The notes beneath the pieces are model-generated. The model had not been told where the DNA came from, ran no database searches, and saw nothing but the letters and a program-made list of their open reading frames with translations. Both the position numbers and the translations under genes were made by a program. A stretch of DNA of 11,394 nt from an uncultured Faecalibacterium sp. GTDB taxonomy: Bacteria; Bacillota; Clostridia; Oscillospirales; Ruminococcaceae. Shown here piece after piece: positions 1 through 6,261 of this stretch. The stretch covers positions 1 through 11,394 of the forward strand of contig CALDNF010000091.1 in the NCBI GenBank assembly GCA_937917475.1. The letters run 5' to 3'. Every line of letters begins with the position of its first letter. Positions within the stretch are counted from its first letter, which is position 1.

Positions 1-538
1 TGCCGCCCACAGCGAAGATCTGGTCATAGCCCAGATAATCGTTGACGTTCTTGGCATTGACACCGCCGGTGCACATCCAGCGTGCGCCCTTCAGGGCTGC
101 GCCGATGTTCTTCAGCATACCCACGCCGCCGTTTGCCTCAGCGGGGAAGAACTTCAGGGCCTCGCAGCCCAGATTCATAGCCTGCTGCATCTCGCCTGCG
201 GAAGCAGTGCCGGGCATCATGATGCCGCCCTTGTCGATGACATGCTTGCAGACCTCGGGGTCGAAGCCGGGAGCAACAATGAAGGAAGCACCGGCTGCCA
301 TAGCACGGTCAGCCTGCTCGCAGGTCAGGACAGTGCCTGCGCCCAGCAGCATCTCGGGCATTTCCTCGTGGATCTTGCGGATGCACTCTTCTGCACAGGC
401 AGTGCGGAAGGTGACCTCAGCTGCGGGCAGGCCGCCCTCAGACAGAGCCTTGCACAGGGGCAGGGCCTCATCAACGCTGTTGAAAGCAATAACAGGGATA
501 ATGCCGATCTGATAGACCTTTTCTACGATGGGATTCAT
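1..538 (-). CDS. eda: KDPG/KHG aldolase (2-dehydro-3-deoxy-phosphogluconate aldolase), 3' end cut by window edge
   Basis: Cytosolic class I aldolase that cleaves 2-keto-3-deoxy-6-phosphogluconate to pyruvate and glyceraldehyde 3-phosphate, and usually also acts on 4-hydroxy-2-oxoglutarate. It is the last step of hexuronate breakdown. Visible: 179 residues from the start MNPIVEKVYQIGIIPV, with the family landmarks E41 and R45 (AAEVTFRT), the GAGTV turn (66-70), and the Schiff-base lysine K129 in ALKFFPAE. These match E. coli Eda Glu45/Arg49/Lys133 in order and spacing. The family is about 205-215 residues, so only the last few dozen are missing at the left edge. The start is supported by AAAGGAG about 7 bases upstream of ATG. 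The gene has its own promoter. Its uxu and uxa partners lie further right on separate transcripts. Confidence 0.95.
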   Translation of the reverse strand, partial: MNPIVEKVYQIGIIPVIAFNSVDEALPLCKALSEGGLPAAEVTFRTACAEECIRKIHEEMPEMLLGAGTVLTCEQADRAMAAGASFIVAPGFDPEVCKHVIDKGGIMMPGTASAGEMQQAMNLGCEALKFFPAEANGGVGMLKNIGAALKGARWMCTGGVNAKNVNDYLGYDQIFAVGG

Positions 539-625
539 AACGCATTTCTCCTTTTAACTTTTAGTTCCGGGTCCGGCGGGGGGCCCATTTGGGCATACCG
601 GCCCCTACCGGACGCTTGTAATATT

Positions 626-654
626 AGTATAAACTACGGCGGGAAGTTTGGTAA
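626..654 (-). promoter_or_regulatory. Predicted sigma-A promoter of eda
   Basis: On the minus strand, -35 TTACCA (649-654) is followed after exactly 17 bases by -10 TATACT (626-631). It points at eda, leaving a leader of roughly 80 bases before the ribosome binding site. The fit is 4/6 and 5/6 to consensus. No clear terminator separates it from the upstream HAD gene, so read-through into eda is also possible. Confidence 0.6.
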
Positions 655-685
655 TGCTCAACAAGCACAATGTTTTGCATAAGAG

Positions 686-698
686 CTTGTATACATTG
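686..698 (-). promoter_or_regulatory. Candidate GntR-family operator upstream of eda (CAATGTATACAAG)
   Basis: The minus strand reads CAATGTATACAAG, with the perfect 8-bp palindrome TGTATACA at 688-695, about 32 bases upstream of the predicted -35. The word AAnGTATACAAG recurs upstream of uxuA (3243-3254). A GTATAC core is known for operators of FadR-subfamily uronate regulators (UxuR/ExuR, TGGTATACCA-like). Assignment to the GntR protein in this window is inference. An upstream position would fit activation, or repression at a distance. Confidence 0.4.
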
Positions 699-716
699 CA
701 CAAAAATGCCGAAGGT

Positions 717-1625
717 TCAGAGTTTGAGCCGCTCAAACAGCTCGGCTACGCCATCGTGGTCACAGTCATTTTCGCTCACAAGGTCGGCCAGAGCCTTGAT
801 GTGGGGCATCCCGTTGGCCATGACGCAGGCCACACCGGCCTTTTCCAGCATGGCCCGGTCATTCTCGCTGTCGCCGATGGCGGCGGTGGCTTCCCGGGGG
901 ATGCCCAGCCGGGCGGCAAGGGCCAGCAGAGCTTCGCCCTTGTCCACATTCTGTGCCGTCACCTCGATGTTATCCGGGGAGCCCTGCACCACCTCCACGT
1001 TTTTCAGCGCACGGAACCGGGGCAGAGCTTCCTGTGCCTCCTCCGCCGTGTCGAAAAACATACAGAACTTCTCCACTTCATGGGCATGGCGGCTCATCCA
1101 CTCGTCATAGTCACGCACCACGATGAAGCGTCCGTCGTTGGGCTGCTGGGCCTCGGTGGAGCGTTTTTTGCTGAACCGGTCCACCAGATGCTGCAAACCG
1201 TACTGGTCTTTCAGGGAATGTCCATTGGAGAAGATGCTCAGCTCCCCATGGTACTGCCGGTAAAGTGCGAAGACCTCCCGGGCCTTTTCCACCGGAAAGA
1301 CATCCCGGATGATGCATTCCGGCTCACTGGTCTCCCGCTCTGCGGCGTTGGCATAGCGGCTGTAAACGCAGCCCAGCGGGTCGCTGCCAAGGTCCCAGAC
1401 GGCTGCGCCGTTGCAGGTCAGGGCGTAGCGGACCCCGGGCAGCTGGGCCACGGTGGGCGGCAGATTGCCCAGCGGGCGTCCGGTGGCGGGCAGCACCACC
1501 ACGCCGTGGGCTGCGGCTTCGGCAATGGCCTGCCTTGTCCGGGGCGAAATGCCGCTGTGGTGGGTAAGCAGAGTTCCATCCAGATCCAGTGCCACCAGAC
1601 GGATGGGAAAGGTCGGTTTTGCCAT
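717..1625 (-). CDS. Cof-type HAD-IIB family sugar-phosphatase-like hydrolase
   Basis: Predicted cytosolic Mg-dependent phosphatase of the haloacid dehalogenase superfamily, subfamily IIB (Cof/YidA-like). Such enzymes dephosphorylate sugar phosphates, FMN/PLP or similar small molecules; the substrate cannot be told from sequence. In the 302-residue protein: motif I LDLDGTLL with nucleophile D14 and acid/base D16, motif II ATGR with T48, cap domain about 85-200, motif III lysine K229 (VDKGEALLALA), and motif IV GDSENDRAML with D252 and D256. All catalytic residues are present. The start MAKPTFPIRL was chosen because AAAGGAG lies 5 bases upstream of its ATG (1625). The open frame runs 28 codons further upstream but crosses the promoter. 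It is divergent from the PAP2-like gene. No functional link to uronate breakdown is evident. Confidence 0.9.
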   Translation of the reverse strand: MAKPTFPIRLVALDLDGTLLTHHSGISPRTRQAIAEAAAHGVVVLPATGRPLGNLPPTVAQLPGVRYALTCNGAAVWDLGSDPLGCVYSRYANAAERETSEPECIIRDVFPVEKAREVFALYRQYHGELSIFSNGHSLKDQYGLQHLVDRFSKKRSTEAQQPNDGRFIVVRDYDEWMSRHAHEVEKFCMFFDTAEEAQEALPRFRALKNVEVVQGSPDNIEVTAQNVDKGEALLALAARLGIPREATAAIGDSENDRAMLEKAGVACVMANGMPHIKALADLVSENDCDHDGVAELFERLKL

Positions 1626-1688
1626 GATGTCTCCTTTATTGATCCGTATCCTCCGGCCTCTGCCGGAGAAAGTATGTTTCTTCCTTTT

Positions 1689-1717
1689 ATTGTATACTAC
1701 CATTTTCATTTGCGCAA
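1689..1717 (-). promoter_or_regulatory. Predicted promoter of the HAD hydrolase gene
   Basis: Minus strand: -35 TTGCGC (1712-1717), 17-base spacer, -10 TACAAT (1689-1694), leading to a roughly 60-base leader. Its -35 lies in the palindrome TTGCGCAA (1710-1717), which also holds the -35 of the divergent gene. The -10 overlaps a GTATACAA word (1690-1697). Confidence 0.6.
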
Positions 1718-1738
1718 GAGCAGGCTTTGTGGTAAAAT
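1710..1738 (+). promoter_or_regulatory. Predicted promoter of the PAP2-like gene
   Basis: Plus strand: -35 TTGCGC (1710-1715), 17-base spacer, -10 TAAAAT (1733-1738). The transcript would start about 30 bases before the start codon at 1775. The -35 hexamers of this and the opposing promoter overlap in one 8-bp palindrome, so the two probably compete for RNA polymerase. Confidence 0.6.
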
Positions 1739-1774
1739 AAAACGTCTCAGAATCAAAATCACAGGAGAATGACC

Positions 1775-2396
1775 ATGAATATCCAAAAACTGCGGGCCAA
1801 CTGCCGCCCGCATCTCTGGTTCCAGCTCTACTGGGTGATCTACCTCATCTGGTTCTTCTGGCTGGATCTTACCATCAAGGACCCCAAGTACATCATCCAC
1901 TCCCCCATCGACGACCTCATTCCTTTTAATGAATGGTTCGTCATCCCCTATTGCAGCTGGTTTCTGCTGCTGGCGGGGGTCACAGCCCAAAAGCTATGAC
2001 AAGCTCTGCCTGATGATGTTCTCGGGGATGACCTTCTGCCTGATCCTTTATATGCTCCTGCCCAACGGGCTGGACATCCGCCCCACCGCAGAGGAGATCG
2101 GCCGCAGCAACCCCGCCATGTGGGTGATGCAGCTGCTCTGGAAGGCCGACGCTTCGGTGAACGTCTGCCCCTCCATCCACTGCCAAAGCTCCGGCTGCAT
2201 GGCATTGGCGTTCTCTCAGAGCAAGCTTGCCAAAGGCCGCCCCGGCCTGAAAGTGCTGGCATGGGTCTGGGCCGGGCTGATCTGCGCTTCCACCGTATTC
2301 ACCAAGCAGCACTCCATCATCGATGTGGTCTGCGGCCTTGCCCTTGTGGCGGTCTGGGTGCCGGTGCTCTACCGCCCCAGCCGTCAAAAAGTGTAA
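1775..2396 (+). pseudogene. PAP2-family phosphatase, broken by a frameshift
   Basis: Membrane phosphatase of the PAP2 (phosphatidic acid phosphatase type 2 / inositolphosphotransferase-like) family, in two frames. The first part, from MNIQKLRANCRPHLWFQLYW, holds one hydrophobic segment and the start of a second (WFLLLAGV), and stops at TGA 1997-1999. The rest continues in the +1 frame from about 1975-1990 (SYDKLCLMMFSGM) to TAA at 2394-2396. It carries both catalytic motifs: CPSIHCQSSG (His codon 2178-2180) and STVFTKQHSIID (His codon 2310-2312, Asp codon 2322-2324). From what I recall of the family, the second membrane helix is several residues short at the junction, suggesting a small deletion rather than a single-base error. 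Start 1775 is preferred over ATG 1769 because AGGAG (1763-1767) is 7 bases from it and only 1 from the other. It could be a true pseudogene or a sequencing/assembly error. Confidence 0.8.
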
Positions 2397-2424
2397 TTTT
2401 TGCCTGCGTTTTGCTGCAATCCTC

Positions 2425-2453
2425 TTGACGGAGGGTTTTCTGCCGGGTACAAT
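2425..2453 (+). promoter_or_regulatory. Strong predicted promoter of the GntR regulator gene
   Basis: -35 TTGACG (2425-2430), 17-base spacer, -10 TACAAT (2448-2453): 5/6 matches in each box with ideal spacing. The transcript would start near 2460, about 40 bases before the ATG at 2502. Confidence 0.75.
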
Positions 2454-2462
2454 GAACTTGTC

Positions 2463-2474
2463 ACTGATATATTA
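2463..2474 (+). promoter_or_regulatory. Candidate operator word ACTGATATATTA in the gntR leader
   Basis: This 12-mer lies just downstream of the predicted transcription start of gntR. It is repeated exactly in the spacer of the uxuA promoter (3298-3309). Its core TGATATATTA is an imperfect inverted repeat (TNATATATNA). A repressor bound here would block its own gene. The role is inferred from position and repetition only. Confidence 0.35.
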
Positions 2475-2501
2475 CATTTAAAGTAGAGGAGAGCGGCAAG
2501 G

Positions 2502-3176
2502 ATGGCAGCAAAAAGTGCACGGGAGATCGCCTATGAGACGATCCGGAGCCGAATCATCACCATGGAGCTCAAGCCCGGCGACGAGCTGAATGACCGCCTG
2601 CTGGCACAGGAGCTGGGGATCAGCCGCACCCCCATGCGGGAAGCTCTGATCATGCTCAACATCGCCCATATGGTCAGCATCAAACCCCAGAGCGGCACCC
2701 ATGTGGCCCCCATCGACTTAAAGCTGATGGAGATGGAGCAGTTTGCCCGTTTCACGCTGGAAAAGGAAATTCTGGACCGCATCCGGGGCAGGCTGACCCC
2801 GGAACAGGAGGCCGCCTACCGGCAGAACATTGAGCAGTACCGCAGTCTGGAACGCACCTCCGACGCCCCGGACCGGGAGACCCGGATGCTGGATCTGGAC
2901 AATGCCTTTCACCGCAAAGCCTTTGAGATCTGCGGGATGGAAGCCCACTTTGACCATATGCTGTCCACGTTCCAGCACATCGAGCGGCTGCGCAAGTTCA
3001 GCCTTCAGACCGAGGAGAACAAATCGGTCTGCGCCGCTCACACCCGCATCCTTGAAGCGGTCCTTCACGGTACGGAGGAGGACGTGAGCCGGGCTTTGAG
3101 CGACCATCTCAACCGGTACAAGCTCTCGGTGGAGCAGGCCCGCAGGCATCATCCGGATTATTTTATTGAAGGCTAA
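2502..3176 (+). CDS. GntR-family regulator with FCD effector domain (FadR subfamily), likely uronate regulator
   Basis: DNA-binding transcription factor of 224 residues, normal for the subfamily. The N-terminal winged helix-turn-helix spans about residues 5-72, with the recognition region ELGISRTPMREAL (37-49) and the wing KPQSGTHV (61-68). The C-terminal all-helical FCD domain (about 75-212) carries the expected metal/ligand residues D133 and H137 (LDNAFH), H180 (AAHTRIL) and H202 (SDHLNRY). In this family a sugar acid or organic acid bound near the metal changes DNA binding. It is transcribed alone, with its own promoter and terminator, immediately before uxuA-uxuB. It is therefore the best candidate to sense a uronate intermediate and control uxu and perhaps eda. 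A UxuR/KdgR-like role is inference, so I give no gene name. GAGGAG (about 2486-2491) precedes the ATG. Confidence 0.92.
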   Translation: MAAKSAREIAYETIRSRIITMELKPGDELNDRLLAQELGISRTPMREALIMLNIAHMVSIKPQSGTHVAPIDLKLMEMEQFARFTLEKEILDRIRGRLTPEQEAAYRQNIEQYRSLERTSDAPDRETRMLDLDNAFHRKAFEICGMEAHFDHMLSTFQHIERLRKFSLQTEENKSVCAAHTRILEAVLHGTEEDVSRALSDHLNRYKLSVEQARRHHPDYFIEG

Positions 3177-3193
3177 ATCAGATTTTACATCTC

Positions 3194-3239
3194 AGACGAT
3201 TGCAAAAATTGGAATTTCCGATTTGCAATCGTCTTTTTG
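3194..3239 (+). terminator. Rho-independent terminator after gntR
   Basis: A 13-bp perfect stem, AGACGATTGCAAA (3194-3206) with TTTGCAATCGTCT (3222-3234), is followed by a T-run (3234-3238). The loop can pair further (GGAA with TTCC). It starts 17 bases after the gntR stop and separates gntR from the uxuA promoter. Confidence 0.9.
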
Positions 3240-3242
3240 TCT

Positions 3243-3254
3243 AAAGTATACAAG
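3243..3254 (+). promoter_or_regulatory. Candidate GntR-family operator upstream of uxuA (AAAGTATACAAG)
   Basis: It shares GTATACAAG plus the AA two bases before it with the site upstream of eda (686-698, minus strand). It sits about 30 bases upstream of the uxuA -35, nearly the same distance as in eda (about 32). The GTATAC core is typical of FadR-subfamily uronate regulators. Binding is not shown. Confidence 0.4.
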
Positions 3255-3284
3255 AAAAAACTCTAAAAAATGTCAAAACGTCAA

Positions 3285-3313
3285 TTGCCAAGTTCAAACT
3301 GATATATTAGAAT
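3285..3313 (+). promoter_or_regulatory. Predicted promoter of the uxuA-uxuB operon
   Basis: -35 TTGCCA (3285-3290), 17-base spacer, -10 TAGAAT (3308-3313), with 5/6 matches in each box. The predicted start near 3320 leaves a leader of about 65 bases that contains a small perfect hairpin, CGCAGC-GGTT-GCTGCG (3330-3345), and then the AAGGAGGA ribosome binding site. Confidence 0.7.
3298..3309 (+). promoter_or_regulatory. Candidate operator word ACTGATATATTA inside the uxuA promoter
   Basis: An exact copy of the 12-mer found in the gntR leader (2463-2474). Here it covers the end of the spacer and the first bases of the -10, a classic place for repression by steric block. Its role is inferred. 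Confidence 0.35.
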
Positions 3314-3383
3314 ATAAGACGAGAAGAGACGCAGCGGTTGCTGCGCCCAAAAGCGAAGGGAACAACACAAGGAGGACCCCACT

Positions 3384-4484
3384 ATGCCTATGAAAATGGG
3401 TTGGCGTTGGTACGGTGAAGGCAACGATCCCATCACCCTCAGCGACATCAAGCAGATCCCCGGCGTGACCAGCATCGTCTGGGCACTGCACAACAAGATG
3501 CCCGGCGAGATCTGGGAGATCGACGAGATCCAGAAAGTCGCCGATCAGATCCACGCCTACGGCTTCGACATGGACGTGGTTGAGTCGGTCAATGTCCACG
3601 ATGACATCAAGATCGGCCTGCCCACCCGGGATAAATACATCGAGAACTACAAGCAGTGCATCCGCAATCTGTCCAAGTTCGGCGTCAAGGTTATCTGCTA
3701 TAACTTCATGCCCATCTTTGACTGGACCCGCACCGACCTGTTCCACCCCGTCGGCGACGGCTCCACTGCCCTGTTCTATCAGAAGGACATGATCCAGAAT
3801 GATTACAAGGCCATGGCCGAGTACATCATGTCCTTTACCGAGAAGTACCACATGACCTTCCCCGGCTGGGAGCCGGAGCGGATGGCAAAGCTGGACGAGC
3901 TGTTCAAGGCCTATGCTCCTGTTACCAAGGAGAAGCTGTGGGAGAACCTCAAGTACTTCCTCGAAGCTCTGATGCCCACCTGCCGTGAGTGCGACATCAA
4001 GATGGCCATCCACATGGACGATCCCCCTTGGGATATCTTCGGCCTGCCCCGCCTGCTGGTGGATGCCGAGAGCATCGACCGCTTCCTGAGCATGGTGGAT
4101 GACGAGTACAACTGCCTGACCCTCTGCTCCGGCAGCCTGAATGCAAACCCCAACAACAACGTGGCTGAGATCGTCCGGAAGCACTGCGACCGGATCGCCT
4201 TTGCCCACATCCGCAACATTCACCACTTCCCCAACGGCGACTTCTCTGAGGCCGCTCACCGGGATTGCTGCGGCGAGACCGGCATCATTGAGATCCTGCG
4301 GGCTTACCATGACTGCGGCTTCGAGGGCTACATCCGCCCCGACCATGGCCGTCAGCTCTGGGAGGAAGGCCCCGGCAACTGCCGTCCCGGTTACGGCAAG
4401 TATGACCGTGCACTGGGCATCCAGTATATGCTGGGTGTCTGGGATCTGCTGGACCGTCTGGATGAAGAGAAAAAGAAAGGCTGA
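3384..4484 (+). CDS. uxuA: Mannonate dehydratase UxuA
   Basis: Metal-dependent dehydratase that converts D-mannonate to 2-keto-3-deoxy-D-gluconate in the glucuronate branch of uronate breakdown; cytosolic TIM-barrel fold. It has 366 residues, typical of the Firmicutes form and a little shorter than E. coli UxuA (394). The start MPMKMGWRWYGEGNDPI is family-typical. The expected metal ligands are present: H210 (AIHMDDPPW), C248 (LTLCSGS), H275 (FAHIRNIHH) and D320 (RPDHGR). They follow the order and spacing known from the Streptococcus suis enzyme (His199, Cys237, His266, Asp310). AAGGAGGA (3370-3377) lies 6 bases before the ATG. It is the first gene of a two-gene operon with uxuB, 8 bases downstream. 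Confidence 0.97.
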   Translation: MPMKMGWRWYGEGNDPITLSDIKQIPGVTSIVWALHNKMPGEIWEIDEIQKVADQIHAYGFDMDVVESVNVHDDIKIGLPTRDKYIENYKQCIRNLSKFGVKVICYNFMPIFDWTRTDLFHPVGDGSTALFYQKDMIQNDYKAMAEYIMSFTEKYHMTFPGWEPERMAKLDELFKAYAPVTKEKLWENLKYFLEALMPTCRECDIKMAIHMDDPPWDIFGLPRLLVDAESIDRFLSMVDDEYNCLTLCSGSLNANPNNNVAEIVRKHCDRIAFAHIRNIHHFPNGDFSEAAHRDCCGETGIIEILRAYHDCGFEGYIRPDHGRQLWEEGPGNCRPGYGKYDRALGIQYMLGVWDLLDRLDEEKKKG

Positions 4485-4492
4485 GCACTATT

Positions 4493-6079
4493 ATGAAGCT
4501 TGCTGATATCAAGAACGGCAATCTGTCCGCCGAGTGGGCAGAAAAGGGCTACGAGCTGCCCAAGTTTGATGTGGAGGCCGTCAAGGCCAAGACCCACGCC
4601 GAGCCCACCTGGGTCCATTTCGGCGCAGGCAACATCTTCCGTGCCTTCCCCGCTGCCATCCTCAACGAGGCTCTGAACAGCGGCAAGTATGACCGGGGCG
4701 TCATCGTGGCCGAGAGCTTTGACTATGAGATCATCGACAAGGCTTATCGTCCCTACGACAACATGAGCCTGCTGGTCTGCCTGAAGTCCACCGGCGACAT
4801 CGAGAAGAAGGTCATCGCTTCCGTCACCGAGAGCCTGAAGGCTGACCCCTCCTTCACCGAGGACTGGGCCCGTCTGGTGGAGATCTTCACTGCACCTTCT
4901 CTTCAGATGATCTCCTTCACCATCACCGAAAAGGGTTACAGCGTGGCTCCTGCCGATCTGGAGCGGGGCCTGACCCCTGTTCTGGCCATGGGCAAGGTCA
5001 CCGCTCTGCTGTATGAGCGTTTCAAGGCCGGTGCCCTGCCCCTGACCGTGCAGAGCATGGACAACTGCTCTCACAACGGCGACAAGGTCAAGAACGCCGT
5101 CTTCGCCTACGCTTCCAAGTGGGTGGAGCAGGGTCTGGTGCCTGCTGAGTTCCTGGCCTATGTGCAGGACGAGACCAAGATCACCTTCCCCTGGAGCATG
5201 ATCGATAAGATCACCCCCCGCCCCGACGCAAAGGTGCAGAAGATGCTGGCTGACGACGGCTTTGAGGACAACTACACCATCGTCACCGAGAAGCACACCT
5301 TCACCGCTCCCTTCGTCAATGCTGAGGAGACTCAGTATCTCTGCATCGAGGACCACTACACCAATGGCCGGCCCCCGCTGGAGCTGGGCGGCGTGCTCTA
5401 CTGCGACCGTGAGACCGTGGACAAGATCGAGAAGATGAAGGTCTGCACCTGCCTGAACCCCCTGCACACCGCTATGTCCATCTATGGCTGCATGCTGGAT
5501 TACACCCTCATCTCTGCCGAGATGGCCGACGAAGACCTGCGCCCCTTCATCCAGAAGATCGGCTACATCGAGGCTATGCCCGTGGTGGTCGATCCCGGCG
5601 TGCTGAACCCCTATGAGTTCATCGGTGCCGTCATCAACCGCCGCCTGCCCAACCCCTTCATGCCGGATGCTCCTCAGCGCATTGCCACCGACACTTCCCA
5701 GAAGCTGGCCATCCGCTTCGGCGAGACCATCAAAGCTTACGAGAAGCGTGGTCTGGACAAGAGCAATCTGGTGCTGATCCCGCTGGTTCTGGCCGGTTAC
5801 GCCCGCTACCTCAAGGGTGTGGACGACAACGGCAAGCCCTTTGAGATCTCTCCCGATCCCCTGCTGGAAGAGCTGCAGGCCATCGTGGCTCCGCTGGAAG
5901 TCAAGGAAGGCGAGCAGGACTTCAGCTGCCTGAAGAAGCTCTACAGCCGTGCTGATGTCTTTGGCGTGGATCTGTACGCCGTTGGTCTGGGTGAGAAGAT
6001 CGAGGGCATGGTCAAGGAGCTCTACAACGGCACCGGTGCCGTCCGCAAGACCCTGCACAAGTACACCGTCGCCCGCTGA
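4493..6079 (+). CDS. uxuB: D-mannonate oxidoreductase / fructuronate reductase, mannitol dehydrogenase family
   Basis: NAD(P)H-dependent long-chain polyol dehydrogenase; in this context it should interconvert D-fructuronate and D-mannonate, the substrate of UxuA. It has 528 residues, the longer form of the family (E. coli UxuB is 486). The N-terminal Rossmann region includes VHFGAGNIFRAF (41-52). SMDNCSHNGDKVKNAV (188-203) holds the conserved Asn (N191). The catalytic segment KVCTCLNPLHTAM has K316, N322 and H325, matching the Lys/Asn/His of polyol dehydrogenases, though Lys is one residue further from Asn than in the mannitol 2-dehydrogenases I recall. AAAGG sits within the uxuA end, 12 bases before the ATG; the 8-base gap suggests translational coupling. 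The closely related tagaturonate reductase role is a less likely alternative, since the partner is uxuA. Confidence 0.93.
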   Translation: MKLADIKNGNLSAEWAEKGYELPKFDVEAVKAKTHAEPTWVHFGAGNIFRAFPAAILNEALNSGKYDRGVIVAESFDYEIIDKAYRPYDNMSLLVCLKSTGDIEKKVIASVTESLKADPSFTEDWARLVEIFTAPSLQMISFTITEKGYSVAPADLERGLTPVLAMGKVTALLYERFKAGALPLTVQSMDNCSHNGDKVKNAVFAYASKWVEQGLVPAEFLAYVQDETKITFPWSMIDKITPRPDAKVQKMLADDGFEDNYTIVTEKHTFTAPFVNAEETQYLCIEDHYTNGRPPLELGGVLYCDRETVDKIEKMKVCTCLNPLHTAMSIYGCMLDYTLISAEMADEDLRPFIQKIGYIEAMPVVVDPGVLNPYEFIGAVINRRLPNPFMPDAPQRIATDTSQKLAIRFGETIKAYEKRGLDKSNLVLIPLVLAGYARYLKGVDDNGKPFEISPDPLLEELQAIVAPLEVKEGEQDFSCLKKLYSRADVFGVDLYAVGLGEKIEGMVKELYNGTGAVRKTLHKYTVAR

Positions 6080-6145
6080 TCTCCCCTGAATCTCCCTGCT
6101 CCTGCCCTGTGCAGTGAGCATCGGAACTGTTAAGCTATCCTCATT

Positions 6146-6183
6146 CCCGCACTGCGTTTTGCTTTGCCGCAGTGCGGGTTTTT
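6146..6183 (+). terminator. Rho-independent terminator of uxuA-uxuB
   Basis: An 11-bp perfect stem, CCCGCACTGCG (6146-6156) with CGCAGTGCGGG (6168-6178), is followed by TTTTT (6179-6183). It lies 66 bases after the uxuB stop. Confidence 0.92.
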
Positions 6184-6189
6184 CTATCC

Positions 6190-6227
6190 AAAAACAGCCC
6201 CCGGCGATTCATCTCGCCGGGGGCTGT
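6190..6227 (-). terminator. Rho-independent terminator of the ABC exporter operon
   Basis: A 14-bp perfect stem, ACAGCCCCCGGCGA (6194-6207) with TCGCCGGGGGCTGT (6214-6227), around a 6-base loop. On the minus strand it ends in a T-run (6190-6194 complement). It stands back to back with the uxuB terminator, so the converging operons are insulated from each other. Confidence 0.9.
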
Positions 6228-6261
6228 GCTGTTTGTATCAGGTTTTATGCAGGGGCGGTGA

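Noticed and set aside
702..738. Hairpin GTTTGAG/CTCAAAC (722-738) at the end of the HAD gene as its terminator
   Set aside because: On the minus strand the T-run (702-706 complement) is about 16 bases away from the stem, and the stem overlaps the last codons; this is not a convincing intrinsic terminator.
1980..1999. CCCAAAA as a programmed slippery site in the PAP2-like gene
   Set aside because: It is not in the phase needed for a -1 slippery heptamer, and the downstream part requires a +1 shift; residues also seem missing, so a deletion fits better.
3270..3285. Possible catabolite-response (cre) site near TGTCAAAACGTCAA before uxuA
   Set aside because: Spacing between the TG and the central CG is wrong for the cre consensus TGWAANCGNTNWCA; I see no good cre match.
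3330..3345. Leader hairpin before uxuA as a riboswitch
   Set aside because: It is only a 6-bp stem with a 4-base loop; no conserved riboswitch core is visible in the roughly 65-base leader.
4391..6121. Long minus-strand open frame opposite uxuB
   Set aside because: Antisense shadow of a strongly codon-biased gene; no recognisable domain or start signals, and it runs across the uxuA-uxuB junction.
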